From: JANXSS01 sp040385645
GTDB taxonomy: Bacteria > Pseudomonadota > Gammaproteobacteria > Burkholderiales > Burkholderiaceae_D
DNA length: 64,000 nucleotides
Direction: 5' to 3'
Assembly (NCBI GenBank): GCA_040385645.1
Contig: JAZKGZ010000002.1
Span: forward strand, 82,659-146,658
Shown here: piece after piece, positions 24,687 to 33,456 of the stretch
How the letters are laid out: each line of letters starts with the position of its first letter
Position numbering within the stretch: the first letter of the stretch is position 1
Notes under the pieces: generated by a model
The model's database searches: none
Seen by the model: the letters and a program-made list of their open reading frames with translations, nothing else
Told to the model about the DNA's origin: nothing
Position numbers and translations under genes: made by a program

Positions 24687-25994
24687 CTATCCTCGTTGTA
24701 ACAATGCCAGTAGCCTTGCACCGGCAACTTCCAACGCGCCACTATTGTCGATGGCAATTACACTTTCATCGATTGGTGGCACGTACTGCGCAGCGCGGGC
24801 AACCCGATCCACCAACGCCGCACCGGTTTCCCGTTGACGCGAGATCAGGCGTTGGGAAATGGTTTCCGGATCGGCGGTGAGCCAAATGATGCGTGCTTCT
24901 GGAAAAGCCTGCCGCACGCACGGTGAATAGGCACGCGAGCCATTGACGATCACATCCCGCCCGGCGCGCATGTCGGCTTCGATTTCACGGCGTACGCCGT
25001 AGCATGCGCCGTTGGCTTGCCAAAACATTGAAAATTCGCCGTGGCAGACCTGTTCCCAAAACGTATCGGTATCGATCTGCTCGTGCAACTCGCTCGGGTG
25101 CGGTTGTCGGGTAATGGCACGGCGCGCAAAGACCGTCCTGGTATTTTCACCGAGGTGCTGCTGCAGCCATTGTAATAACGAATCTTTACCGACCCCTGAA
25201 GGGCCGACGAGGTAAAACAGTCGCCCAGGCTTCGTGGCTGTTGGCGAGGCAATAGCGGCGGCAGTTGATACGGCAACAGAAGCACGGGTATCACCGGCCG
25301 CTGTGAACGCAAATCGCTGCAGCACCGAAAACGGCTCGCCCGGTTCTGGCTCGATACACACTGATAATGCATCCACGATTGGTGCATCAGAGGTCAGCAG
25401 CGGTTGAAAATGCGCTATCGCCGCATCGCGAAGCACTGCTACCGTTGCTGCATCGACATCGCTCAGATCGCCTGTCAGAGTCATGTGAAAACGGTATAAC
25501 TCTTCGGTGAAAGGGTAGCCCCATCGCGCCAGTAATTCTTCCTGGCGCACCGACAATCCTGCCTGTCGTCGACGCGCCAGCTCAGCATCGTCAGGCGCGG
25601 CCCGCAGTGCATCGAAATGTTTGACGCAACGCATGGCCAGGGCGCCAATTTCGGTCAATGGCGTTTGCAGGCAAAGCGCCAAGTAGTCGTCGAGCAACCG
25701 TACTTCAAGGCCGCTCAGCGTAATCGGTCGCTGCGTCTGCGCAATGGACGCAGCCATCGACAACAACTGCGCCTGCGAAACTCCATGCGTCAACTTGAAC
25801 GGTGCCTTCAATGTGGCGTGGAAACCGTAACGTCGCGGGTTCGCGGTCAGTGCCTGAATGGGTGACACCGCCAGCGCTGGAATGTCGGTGCCATGCTCGA
25901 GCCAACGGCGGCCGGCCTGCCACCATGGGCTATGCAACGGCGGGGTGAAGTAAAGCGCGTAGCGAGCTGCGTCGGCCCGGAACGGTTGTCTCAT
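24687..25994 (-). CDS. phnN: DUF1045 2H-phosphoesterase fused to PhnN ribose 1,5-bisphosphokinase
   Basis: A 435-residue fusion. Residues 1-230 are the DUF1045 protein usually found beside phosphonate C-P lyase genes, with two H-x-T motifs: RYGFHATLKAPF and LYRFHMTLTGDL. These are the catalytic pairs of 2H phosphoesterases. From about residue 255 the protein is PhnN-like, with the P-loop YLVGPSGVGKDSLL and a guanylate-kinase-type fold; PhnN makes PRPP from ribose 1,5-bisphosphate. ATG 25994 with AAAGG about 9 bp upstream sets the start; the frame upstream is not protein-like. No other phn genes are in the window, so the enzyme may serve PRPP salvage or a remote C-P lyase operon. Confidence 0.9.
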   Translation of the reverse strand: MRQPFRADAARYALYFTPPLHSPWWQAGRRWLEHGTDIPALAVSPIQALTANPRRYGFHATLKAPFKLTHGVSQAQLLSMAASIAQTQRPITLSGLEVRLLDDYLALCLQTPLTEIGALAMRCVKHFDALRAAPDDAELARRRQAGLSVRQEELLARWGYPFTEELYRFHMTLTGDLSDVDAATVAVLRDAAIAHFQPLLTSDAPIVDALSVCIEPEPGEPFSVLQRFAFTAAGDTRASVAVSTAAAIASPTATKPGRLFYLVGPSGVGKDSLLQWLQQHLGENTRTVFARRAITRQPHPSELHEQIDTDTFWEQVCHGEFSMFWQANGACYGVRREIEADMRAGRDVIVNGSRAYSPCVRQAFPEARIIWLTADPETISQRLISRQRETGAALVDRVARAAQYVPPIDESVIAIDNSGALEVAGARLLALLQRG

Positions 25995-26174
25995 CTGTTG
26001 TCGCCTTTTATTATGTTGAACGCGGTTCTCCCTAGATTTTGCCTGATTAATATGACCGGCAATTGACAAATTTTTCTGCGCTTGGCGATTAACATCGTGG
26101 CACCGGCATTTCATTTGACGATGCTGCGGTTCGTGCTTGGCTCCATGAAGTTCGGAGCGCATGAAAGAGAGTTT

Positions 26175-26180
26175 TATAAT
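26175..26180 (+). promoter_or_regulatory. Putative -10 of the SMR transporter gene
   Basis: A perfect TATAAT 75 bp before the start codon. An 18-bp spacer would place TTCGGA (26151-26156) at -35, which is a weak match. Confidence 0.35.
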
Positions 26181-26254
26181 GCATGAGCCAGACAGGTTAG
26201 ACTCGGAATATGCGCAGAACACTACGATGTTTGCGGCGCTTTCAAAGGAAACAC

Positions 26255-26581
26255 ATGCATCCTTGGGTCATGCTGGCAATTGCAATCGGTGCCGAGTTAT
26301 GCGCCACGACGGCGTTGAAGTTTTCCGACGGTTTCACTAAGATCGCCCCATCCGTACTGGTCGTGGTCGGCTATGGCGTGTCTTTTTACATGCTCGCTAA
26401 GGTTTTAAAAACCCAGGAGGTAGGCATCGTCTATGCAATCTGGAGCGGTGCTGGGTTGGCCATCATCGCGTTGATCGGCGTGCTGTTTCTAGGTGAATCA
26501 GTGACGTTTTATAAAGTGGCAGGATTGATCGCGATTCTGGTTGGTGTGTTGCTGTTAAATCTGGCGGGTAAAGCGCCCTGA
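26255..26581 (+). CDS. emrE: Small multidrug resistance (EmrE/Qac-type) exporter
   Basis: A 108-residue four-helix proton antiporter for quaternary cations. The essential membrane Glu is in AIGAELCATTALKFSDGF, which matches the EmrE/Qac branch rather than the Gdx (SugE) branch. The helix 3 signature GIVYAIWSGAG is present. ATG 26255 has AAAGGA six bases upstream; a longer frame to 26210 does not. It converges with the ZIP gene, leaving 3 bp between stops. Confidence 0.9.
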   Translation: MHPWVMLAIAIGAELCATTALKFSDGFTKIAPSVLVVVGYGVSFYMLAKVLKTQEVGIVYAIWSGAGLAIIALIGVLFLGESVTFYKVAGLIAILVGVLLLNLAGKAP

Positions 26582-26584
26582 AAT

Positions 26585-27496
26585 TTAACCCAATGCGGTA
26601 TCGAGCAGCATCATCAAGACGAAGCCGATCATCAATCCACCAGTGGCGAATGCTTCGTGTCCTGCGCGATGTGATTCTGGAATAATTTCGTGGCTAATCA
26701 CGTATAGCATCGCACCAGCGGCAAATGCCAAACCCCACGGCAGCAACATAGCCGATACGCCGATGATGCTTGCGCCGAGCACGGCGGCCAGCGGCTCTAC
26801 CAGGCCGGAAGCAGCTCCCATTCCGACGGCCTTGATGCGGCTGTAGCCGACACCGCGCAAAGCCAGCGCTACTACCAAGCCTTCCGGTACATCTTGAATG
26901 GAAATGCCGGTGGCTAGAGCGGTGGCGCCGACTTGGTCGGTGCCACCGAAAGCCACGCCGATGGCCAAGCCTTCCGGAAAGTTATGCAGCACGATCGCCA
27001 AGATGAATAGATAGGTGCGCTTGAGCTTCTGTGCCGGCAATCCTTCCAATCCCTTTACGAAATGTTCGTGCGGTACCAAGCGATCGATTGCCAGCAACAT
27101 CGTCGCCCCGAGCAAAATGCCGGCACTCACCACCAGGCCGGATGCCCAGGGACCCATTCCCTGTACTTCGGCTGCGGCTAGTCCCGGAATGATCAAAGAA
27201 AAAGCACAGGCCGCAAGCATGACGCCGGCACCGAATCCCAACAGCGTGTCGAACATGCGTTGTGAAAACTGTTGCGACAACAGTACCGGCAAGGTGCCGA
27301 GCGTCGTGGCTAACGCTGCCACGGTGCCACCGCGCAGCGCTGCGGCGACTTTTTCGTCGACCGCAGAAAACCAGGCGTGGCTACCGATGAACAATAACAC
27401 CAGGCCGATAATCGACGCGACTGAAATAATATAAGGATTGCGATGCCAGGCCGAATGGCGCATTGACGAAGTTTCGAGTGGCGTAGGTCGGTTCAT
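26585..27496 (-). CDS. ZIP family metal transporter (ZupT-like)
   Basis: A 303-residue inner-membrane carrier for Zn and related divalent metals. Helices 4 and 5 hold the binuclear metal site: HNFPEGLAIGVAFG and QDVPEGLVVALALRG; a third conserved element is SHEIIPESHR near the C-terminus. About eight helices are predicted. The N-terminal 20 residues before the first helix are polar and may be partly outside the true start. No Zur-type operator was seen upstream. Confidence 0.9.
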   Translation of the reverse strand: MNRPTPLETSSMRHSAWHRNPYIISVASIIGLVLLFIGSHAWFSAVDEKVAAALRGGTVAALATTLGTLPVLLSQQFSQRMFDTLLGFGAGVMLAACAFSLIIPGLAAAEVQGMGPWASGLVVSAGILLGATMLLAIDRLVPHEHFVKGLEGLPAQKLKRTYLFILAIVLHNFPEGLAIGVAFGGTDQVGATALATGISIQDVPEGLVVALALRGVGYSRIKAVGMGAASGLVEPLAAVLGASIIGVSAMLLPWGLAFAAGAMLYVISHEIIPESHRAGHEAFATGGLMIGFVLMMLLDTALG

Positions 27497-27644
27497 TGAA
27501 TTAGAAATATTATGTTCGATGGCAGCGTCCGTGCATACATTACCTGTTTTTTAATCTCGATGCCTCCGCTGTGAAACGATGGTTACGATATAATTTCTTG
27601 CAAACAAGATTCATTCCATGCCGATTGGATAAACGGACGCCACA

Positions 27645-30200
27645 ATGCCAGAAAGCTACGATCCACTGGAAGGGCCGGGCGAAGTAAGAGCGTTATTGCG
27701 CATGCGCGAATGGAGCAATTTCCCGCCAGGCCCTCCAGCAGATTGGTCGATTCCGGTTCGCACCTGCTTTGCCTGGATGCTGGATGCGCAAATTCCGGCC
27801 TCGCTCTGCTTCGGCACGGATTGCCGCATGTTTTATAACGATGCCTATATCGCGCTCTTGGGCGTGCAGCATCCGGCTGCTTTAGGCGTACCGATGTGGG
27901 AAGTGTGGCCCGAAGCCGCTCCGGCGTTCAAACAAGTGATGGACGAGGCCTACGCTGGAAAGGCTAACTTCGTCGAACATGTCGAGTTGTTGCTGCGGCG
28001 CGGTGCTGAAACCGAGTCCGTGTGGTTCACCTATTCTGCGACGCCGGTACGGGCATTAGACGGTAGCGTGGTGGGTGTCTTCAATACGATCATCGAAACC
28101 ACCCGCGAAGTATTGGCCGACCGTAGCAAAGCCGCCGAAAGCGATCGGCTGCGTGAAATGTTTCAAAAAGCGCCGGGATTTGTCGCTGTATTTCGCGGCC
28201 CGAACCATGTTTTCGAACTCGCCAACGATGCTTACTACCGATTGGTCGGCCAACGCGAACTGATCGGGCTGACTGTCCGAGAAGGGTTGCCCGAATTGGA
28301 TGGGCAGGGCTTTTTCGAGTTGTTGAACAACGTATATTCGACCGGCAAGCCTTACATCGGCCATGCTCAACCTGCACAGCTACAGCGCCGTCATGGCGAG
28401 TTGGCCGAGCATGTGGTGGTGGATTTCATTTTTCAACCACTATTCGACGGCAATGCCCGGGTCGCAGGGATTTTTGTTCAAGGTAGTGAGGTGACCCAGC
28501 AACATCGCTCCCGAGTACGCCTGGCGTTTCAGTTGGCAATGGCAGACCGCTTGCGCAGTTTGACTTCGCCGGAAGAAATTGTGTCGACGGCCAGTCAGCT
28601 GTTGGCCGAATATCTGAATGCTGCACGGGTCGTTTTTGCCGAAGTCGACGATGCCGCCGACACGTTTTTTATCAGGCGTGACTGGACCCGTCCAGGGCTG
28701 GCGCACGTATCCGGCCAGGCACGTAGCCTAGATGATTTTGGTCCGGCCGTGATTGCCGAACTCAAGCTGGGCCATACCGTGTCGATTTCGGATATCACAC
28801 TCGACCCGCGAACCGCTGCACATATCGAGGCCTACGGCAACCTTAGCGTGAGAGCTTCGCTGGCGATTCCTCTTATTAAAGCGGGTCGGCTACGCGTCAT
28901 TCTTGGTTTGCATCAGGACCGACCGTTCGACTGGTCGGAGCAAGCCATTCTGTTGGCCGAAGACATGGCCGAGCGCACTTGGGCAGCCGTCGAGCGTGCC
29001 AGGGCGGAACAAGAAAAGGCACTGATCGAAATTGAATTACGCAAGGCCAATCGACAGAAAGACGATTTTCTGGCAATGCTCGCACATGAATTGCGCAATC
29101 CGCTAGCACCGATCGGCACGGCGGCAGAATTGCTGCGGGTGTCGAAACTGGACCATGTACGAGTACGGCAGACGAGCGAAATCATCAGCCGGCAAGTCAA
29201 GCACATGACCGGGTTGGTCGACGATCTGCTGGATGTTTCGCGTGTCACCAGGGGATTGATCACGCTGGAAAAGCAGACCTTCGAGATCGAGCGCGTTTTG
29301 ACCGATGCCATGGAGCAGGTGACCCCGCTGTTTGCAATCAGGCACCACACGCTCGATTACCGACCGGTGCCAGGCAATGCGTTAGTCACCGGCGACTTCA
29401 AGCGGCTGGTGCAGGTGATGACGAATTTGTTGAACAATGCTGCAAAATACACGCCCGATGGCGGCAACATTGTTTTACGCGTCGAGACTACGGCTGACCA
29501 TGTGCGAATCAAGGTCACCGATAACGGCATCGGCATCAGTGCGCAACTGTTGCCGCAGATATTCGATCTTTTTACGCAAGCTTCGCGTACCTCCGATCGC
29601 TCGCAAGGCGGATTAGGGCTCGGGCTGGCATTGGTAAAAAATTTAATCGAGTTGCAAGGCGGGCTGGTCACTGTCCACAGTGATGGCGAAAACCGAGGTT
29701 CGACATTTACGGTCCGTTTGCCGCGTCATATCGAGCACGTACCTGTAGTCGATCTGGAGGTGCACCCTGGCGCAGTGTCTGTTGCTGGATCAGGTGCAGC
29801 GCCTCATGTCGTGTGCGAAGCAGCGCCTTGTTTGCGTTTGCTCGTGGTCGACGACAATCGTGATGCTGCAGACATGCTGGGCTTGTTTATGGAAGCCGCC
29901 GGATACGACGTTTTTGTCGAATACGAACCGCTGGCAGCGATCGAGCGAGCACGGGTTGTCATGCCACATGCGTGTTTTCTCGATATCGGACTGCCTGGTA
30001 TGGATGGTAACGAATTGGCCAGGACGCTGCGCAAGATACCCGACATGCAAACATCGGTATTGGTGGCAGTCACCGGGTATGGGCAACAGTTCGACCGGGA
30101 AACCTCCGTCAACGCCGGCTTCAATCATTATTTTGTCAAGCCGACCGATCCGATGCTGCTGCAAGCGGTGGTGGCAAATATCAGCGCTGCCGTGCGCTAG
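27645..30200 (+). CDS. Hybrid sensor histidine kinase (PAS-PAS-GAF-HisKA-HATPase-REC)
   Basis: An 851-residue soluble hybrid kinase with no membrane segment. PAS domains occupy about 35-165 and 175-300. A GAF domain lies at about 315-455. The HisKA box LAMLAHELRNPLAPIG has its His near residue 482. The ATPase has NLLNNAAKYTPDGG, VTDNGIGI and GLGLGLALVKNL. The receiver domain ends the protein, with VVDDNRDAADM, acceptor Asp780 in FLDIGLPGMDG, and the Lys in FVKPTDP. All catalytic residues are present. No separate output gene is adjacent. A -10-like TATAAT lies at 27589-27594. Confidence 0.92.
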   Translation: MPESYDPLEGPGEVRALLRMREWSNFPPGPPADWSIPVRTCFAWMLDAQIPASLCFGTDCRMFYNDAYIALLGVQHPAALGVPMWEVWPEAAPAFKQVMDEAYAGKANFVEHVELLLRRGAETESVWFTYSATPVRALDGSVVGVFNTIIETTREVLADRSKAAESDRLREMFQKAPGFVAVFRGPNHVFELANDAYYRLVGQRELIGLTVREGLPELDGQGFFELLNNVYSTGKPYIGHAQPAQLQRRHGELAEHVVVDFIFQPLFDGNARVAGIFVQGSEVTQQHRSRVRLAFQLAMADRLRSLTSPEEIVSTASQLLAEYLNAARVVFAEVDDAADTFFIRRDWTRPGLAHVSGQARSLDDFGPAVIAELKLGHTVSISDITLDPRTAAHIEAYGNLSVRASLAIPLIKAGRLRVILGLHQDRPFDWSEQAILLAEDMAERTWAAVERARAEQEKALIEIELRKANRQKDDFLAMLAHELRNPLAPIGTAAELLRVSKLDHVRVRQTSEIISRQVKHMTGLVDDLLDVSRVTRGLITLEKQTFEIERVLTDAMEQVTPLFAIRHHTLDYRPVPGNALVTGDFKRLVQVMTNLLNNAAKYTPDGGNIVLRVETTADHVRIKVTDNGIGISAQLLPQIFDLFTQASRTSDRSQGGLGLGLALVKNLIELQGGLVTVHSDGENRGSTFTVRLPRHIEHVPVVDLEVHPGAVSVAGSGAAPHVVCEAAPCLRLLVVDDNRDAADMLGLFMEAAGYDVFVEYEPLAAIERARVVMPHACFLDIGLPGMDGNELARTLRKIPDMQTSVLVAVTGYGQQFDRETSVNAGFNHYFVKPTDPMLLQAVVANISAAVR

Positions 30201-30284
30201 CGGCTTTGCGTTCCCGCGCCAACGCGCCTACGAACGTTTTCTACAACTGTTAAGCTGCTCGTCACTTAATTCTTCGAGAAGCCA

Positions 30285-31211
30285 GTGCAAGCCATCATAT
30301 CGATCAAGAATCTCAGCAAGTCTTATGGTTCCGGGTTTCAGGCGCTGAAGAATGTCAATCTCGATATTCATCGCGGTGAAATTTTTGCCTTGCTAGGCCC
30401 TAACGGTGCCGGCAAGACTACCCTGATCAGCATCATCTGCGGCATCGTCAATCCGAGTTCCGGCACGGTGCTGGCCGATGGGCACGATGTGGTAACCGAT
30501 TTTCGCGGGGCTCGGGCCAAAATCGGGCTGGTGCCGCAAGAACTATCCACCGATGCGTTCGAAACCGTATTGGATACGGTAAATTTCAGTCGTGGATTAT
30601 TCGGTAAGACGGCCAACTCTGCTTACATCGAGCAGGTGCTGCGTACCTTGTCGCTTTGGGAAAAACGCCACGCGACGATTCGTACCCTGTCCGGTGGCAT
30701 GAAGCGCCGCGTCATGATTGCCAAGGCGCTGTCGCACGAGCCGCAGATTCTGTTTCTGGACGAGCCAACCGCCGGTGTCGATGTCGTTTTGCGGCGCGAT
30801 ATGTGGGAAATGGTCCGTAACTTGCGCCAGCGTGGGGTCACCATCATCCTCACCACGCATTACATCGAAGAAGCCGAGGAAATGGCCGACCGTATCGGCA
30901 TCATCAGCAATGGCGACATTATTCTGGTCGAAGAAAAAGCACTGCTGATGGCCAAGCTCGGCAAAAAGCAATTACGGCTCCATTTGCAGCGACCGTTACA
31001 AACAATTCCGGAACAGCTTTCCGGGCACGATCTGGCATTGGCCGATGAGGGTAATGAGTTGGTGTACACCTTCGATGCCCAAGGCAAGGAAACGGGCATC
31101 GCCGATTTGCTTCGGCAACTGGCCGAGCACGGAATCGATTTTAAAGATCTACGTTCGAGCGAAAGTTCGCTCGAGGAAATATTTGTCAACCTGGTCGAGG
31201 CACCACGATGA
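30285..31211 (+). CDS. ABC-2 type exporter, ATP-binding subunit
   Basis: A 308-residue ATPase of the DrrA/NodI class. Walker A is LGPNGAGKTTL, the signature is LSGGMKRRVMIAKAL, Walker B is ILFLDEPTAGVD, and the switch His is in TTHYIEEAEEMADRIG. The C-terminal 90 residues are the usual extension of this class. Translation starts at a GTG 85 bp after the hybrid kinase gene. Its stop overlaps the permease start (ATGA). The cargo (lipid, polysaccharide or drug) cannot be inferred. Confidence 0.92.
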   Translation: MQAIISIKNLSKSYGSGFQALKNVNLDIHRGEIFALLGPNGAGKTTLISIICGIVNPSSGTVLADGHDVVTDFRGARAKIGLVPQELSTDAFETVLDTVNFSRGLFGKTANSAYIEQVLRTLSLWEKRHATIRTLSGGMKRRVMIAKALSHEPQILFLDEPTAGVDVVLRRDMWEMVRNLRQRGVTIILTTHYIEEAEEMADRIGIISNGDIILVEEKALLMAKLGKKQLRLHLQRPLQTIPEQLSGHDLALADEGNELVYTFDAQGKETGIADLLRQLAEHGIDFKDLRSSESSLEEIFVNLVEAPR

Positions 31212-31969
31212 ACATGCCGGCAATTCGTGCAATCTATCTGTTCGAAATGGCCCGTGCCTGGCGCACGCTCATGCAGAGCATCGCTTCGCCAGTCATCTCG
31301 ACCTCGCTTTATTTCATCGTCTTCGGCTCGGCGATCGGAACGCGCATGGGGCAGATCGATGGCGTCAGCTACGGCGCTTTCATCATTCCCGGTTTGGTGA
31401 TGTTGGCGATTTTGACTCAAAGCGTCTCCAATGCCTCGTTTGGCATTTACATGCCGCGCTTTGCCGGCACGATTTATGAAGTGCTGTCAGCGCCGATTTC
31501 GGTTGTCGAAATCGTGATCGGGTATGTCGGTGCGGCAGCGACCAAATCGGTGATTTTAGGATTGATCATCTTGTTGACGGCGCGCCTTTTCGTCGATTTC
31601 GAAATTGCCCATCCGGTATGGATGCTGGCTTTTCTGGTGCTGACCGCAATAACTTTCAGCTTGTTTGGTTTCATCATCGGCATCTGGGCGGACGGCTTCG
31701 AAAAATTGCAGGTTATCCCATCGCTGTTGATCACCCCGTTGACGTTTTTAGGTGGAAGTTTTTACTCGATCAATATGTTGCCGCCGTTCTGGCAGAAAGT
31801 GACATTGTTTAACCCGCTGGTATATCTGATCAGTGGATTTCGCTGGAGTTTCTACGGTGTGGCCGATGTCAGCGTCGCGTTGAGCCTTGGTGCGACGCTA
31901 GGCTTCCTGCTGTTATGTTTCGTGACCATCTGGTGGATATTTCGTACCGGATACCGCTTAAAGGCTTAG
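31208..31969 (+). CDS. ABC-2 type exporter, permease subunit
   Basis: A 253-residue membrane protein with six predicted helices, of the NodJ/DrrB class. The family segment reads FLGGSFYSINMLPPFWQKVT, followed by NPLVYLISGFRWSFYG near the end. It is translationally coupled to the ATPase gene. It converges with the ene-reductase gene 35 bp away. Confidence 0.92.
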   Translation: MNMPAIRAIYLFEMARAWRTLMQSIASPVISTSLYFIVFGSAIGTRMGQIDGVSYGAFIIPGLVMLAILTQSVSNASFGIYMPRFAGTIYEVLSAPISVVEIVIGYVGAAATKSVILGLIILLTARLFVDFEIAHPVWMLAFLVLTAITFSLFGFIIGIWADGFEKLQVIPSLLITPLTFLGGSFYSINMLPPFWQKVTLFNPLVYLISGFRWSFYGVADVSVALSLGATLGFLLLCFVTIWWIFRTGYRLKA

Positions 31970-32004
31970 CACCTTCAAGCGGTTGCCGACACAGCGTTTT
32001 GCTT

Positions 32005-33141
32005 TCAAGACATCTCGTTCATCGCCGGGTAATCGATATAGCCGGCCTCTCCAGGCGTATAAAAAGTTTTTGGGTTAGGTGTATTGAGCGGGGCATCGAG
32101 CCGCAGGCGTTCTACCAGGTCGGGGTTGGCAATGAAGAGTCGCCCGAACGCCACAGCGTCGGCCCGGCTCGATTCCACGGCATCGATCGCCATGGCACGG
32201 TCATAGCCGTTGTTGGCAATATAAGTGCCTTTAAAGGTTCGACGTGCCCAAGCATAGTCGAAACCCGGTACGTCCCGCGAGCCACCTGTAGCGCCCTCGA
32301 TAAAGTGAATGAAAGCGATGCCTCGCTCGTTCAATTGCTCCACCAAGTGGCCAAACACGGATTGCGGAGCGCTATCCGATATGTCATTGAACGGCGTAAC
32401 CGGCGACAGGCGAATGCCGACTTTGCCCGCGCCGATTTCGGCGACGACTGCATCGACGACTTCCAGAGCGAAGCGGCATCGATTTTCGATCGATCCGCCA
32501 TAGCCATCGGTGCGAAGATTAGTGCTGTCGCGTAAGAACTGATCGATCAGGTAGCCATTTGCACCGTGGATTTCGACGCCGTCGAATCCCGCCCGCATGG
32601 CGTTTGCCGCACCTTGGCGATATTCATCGACGACCTGTTTTATTTCCTGCGTCTCCAGTGGACGCGGTGCCGGCAAACTTACCTTACCGGCATGTGTATG
32701 CGCCGTAGCATCCGGCTGCACGGCGGACGGCGCAATTGGTTGCAGGCCGCCAGTGAGATCGGGGTGCGTGACGCGCCCGACATGCCAGATCTGGGCCACG
32801 ATTTTGCCACCGGCTTCGTGCACTGCGGATGTGATCGTCTGCCATCCCCTTACCTGCTCGTCGGAGTAAATGCCCGGTGTGGCCAAATATCCCTTACCAA
32901 CGATCGAGACCTGCGTGCCTTCGCTGATGATCATGCCGGCAGCACTGCGTTGCCGATAATATTCGACGTTCATCGGACTCCCTGGTACGTCGCCCTGCGC
33001 TTCGTCGGCCCGACTACGCGTTAAGGGTGCCATGATGATGCGATTGGCAACATCGATATCACCGATGCGGGTTGGACGGAACAATGTCGGTAAATCGTTT
33101 TCGGTAAAGAGAGAATCAAGGTGTGCTGATGGATTATTCAT
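32005..33141 (-). CDS. Old Yellow Enzyme-type alkene reductase
   Basis: A 378-residue FMN-dependent TIM-barrel enzyme that reduces activated C=C bonds or nitro esters with NAD(P)H. Seen are the opening LFRPTRIGDIDVANRIIMAP, the active-site QIWHVGR, the His/Asn pair of the substrate site in VEIHGANGYLIDQFL, and the FMN-phosphate region ADAVAFGRLFIANPDL. It belongs to the NemA-like classical branch. It stands alone; a NemR-type regulator was not found beside it. Confidence 0.93.
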   Translation of the reverse strand: MNNPSAHLDSLFTENDLPTLFRPTRIGDIDVANRIIMAPLTRSRADEAQGDVPGSPMNVEYYRQRSAAGMIISEGTQVSIVGKGYLATPGIYSDEQVRGWQTITSAVHEAGGKIVAQIWHVGRVTHPDLTGGLQPIAPSAVQPDATAHTHAGKVSLPAPRPLETQEIKQVVDEYRQGAANAMRAGFDGVEIHGANGYLIDQFLRDSTNLRTDGYGGSIENRCRFALEVVDAVVAEIGAGKVGIRLSPVTPFNDISDSAPQSVFGHLVEQLNERGIAFIHFIEGATGGSRDVPGFDYAWARRTFKGTYIANNGYDRAMAIDAVESSRADAVAFGRLFIANPDLVERLRLDAPLNTPNPKTFYTPGEAGYIDYPAMNEMS

Positions 33142-33351
33142 TTGTGGGTCTGGCTAAAAATGTCGGTTAGGAAATTCGGATCGGAAAATTTGGACTTGCC
33201 CCTATCTTGCCGCAATCGGCATTGATGCGTTGAAAGCAGTAATTGATGTTGCCTCGGCTCTAACTAAATTTCAAAATTTTCTTACCGTTAGTTAAAAACT
33301 GTTGTCGAGATTTTTTACAGTTCAACATTTGCAAATAGTCGTCGAAAAATT

Positions 33352-33368
33352 TTGATTAATATAATCAA
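33352..33368. promoter_or_regulatory. 17-bp palindrome upstream of the sigma-54 promoter
   Basis: TTGATTAATATAATCAA has 7-bp arms and a 3-bp centre. It lies about 25 bp upstream of the -24 element, so it could be an activator or repressor site. Confidence 0.4.
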
Positions 33369-33390
33369 GTAGTTGTAAAAAAATGAGAAT

Positions 33391-33408
33391 TTGGCACGCC
33401 AGTTGCTT
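33391..33408 (+). promoter_or_regulatory. Sigma-54 (-24/-12) promoter of the PEP-CTERM gene
   Basis: TTGGCACGCCAGTTGCTT matches the consensus YTGGCACG-N4-TTGCW in every defined place. The GG at 33393 and GC at 33405 are 12 bp apart as required. The transcript would start near 33417, 40 bp before the ATG. Confidence 0.85.
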
Positions 33409-33456
33409 ATGTGGTGACATACCCGATGTGGGTCCTCACCAGCTTATGGAGTTTTT

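Larger units (their letters stand above)
33142..33456. other. Intergenic region with sigma-54 promoter and leader of the PEP-CTERM gene
   Basis: This 315-bp stretch separates divergent genes. Its right part carries a 17-bp palindrome and a sigma-54 promoter, described separately, with a leader of about 40 bases before the start codon. Enhancer sites for an activator would be expected to the left of the palindrome but were not identified. Confidence 0.6.
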
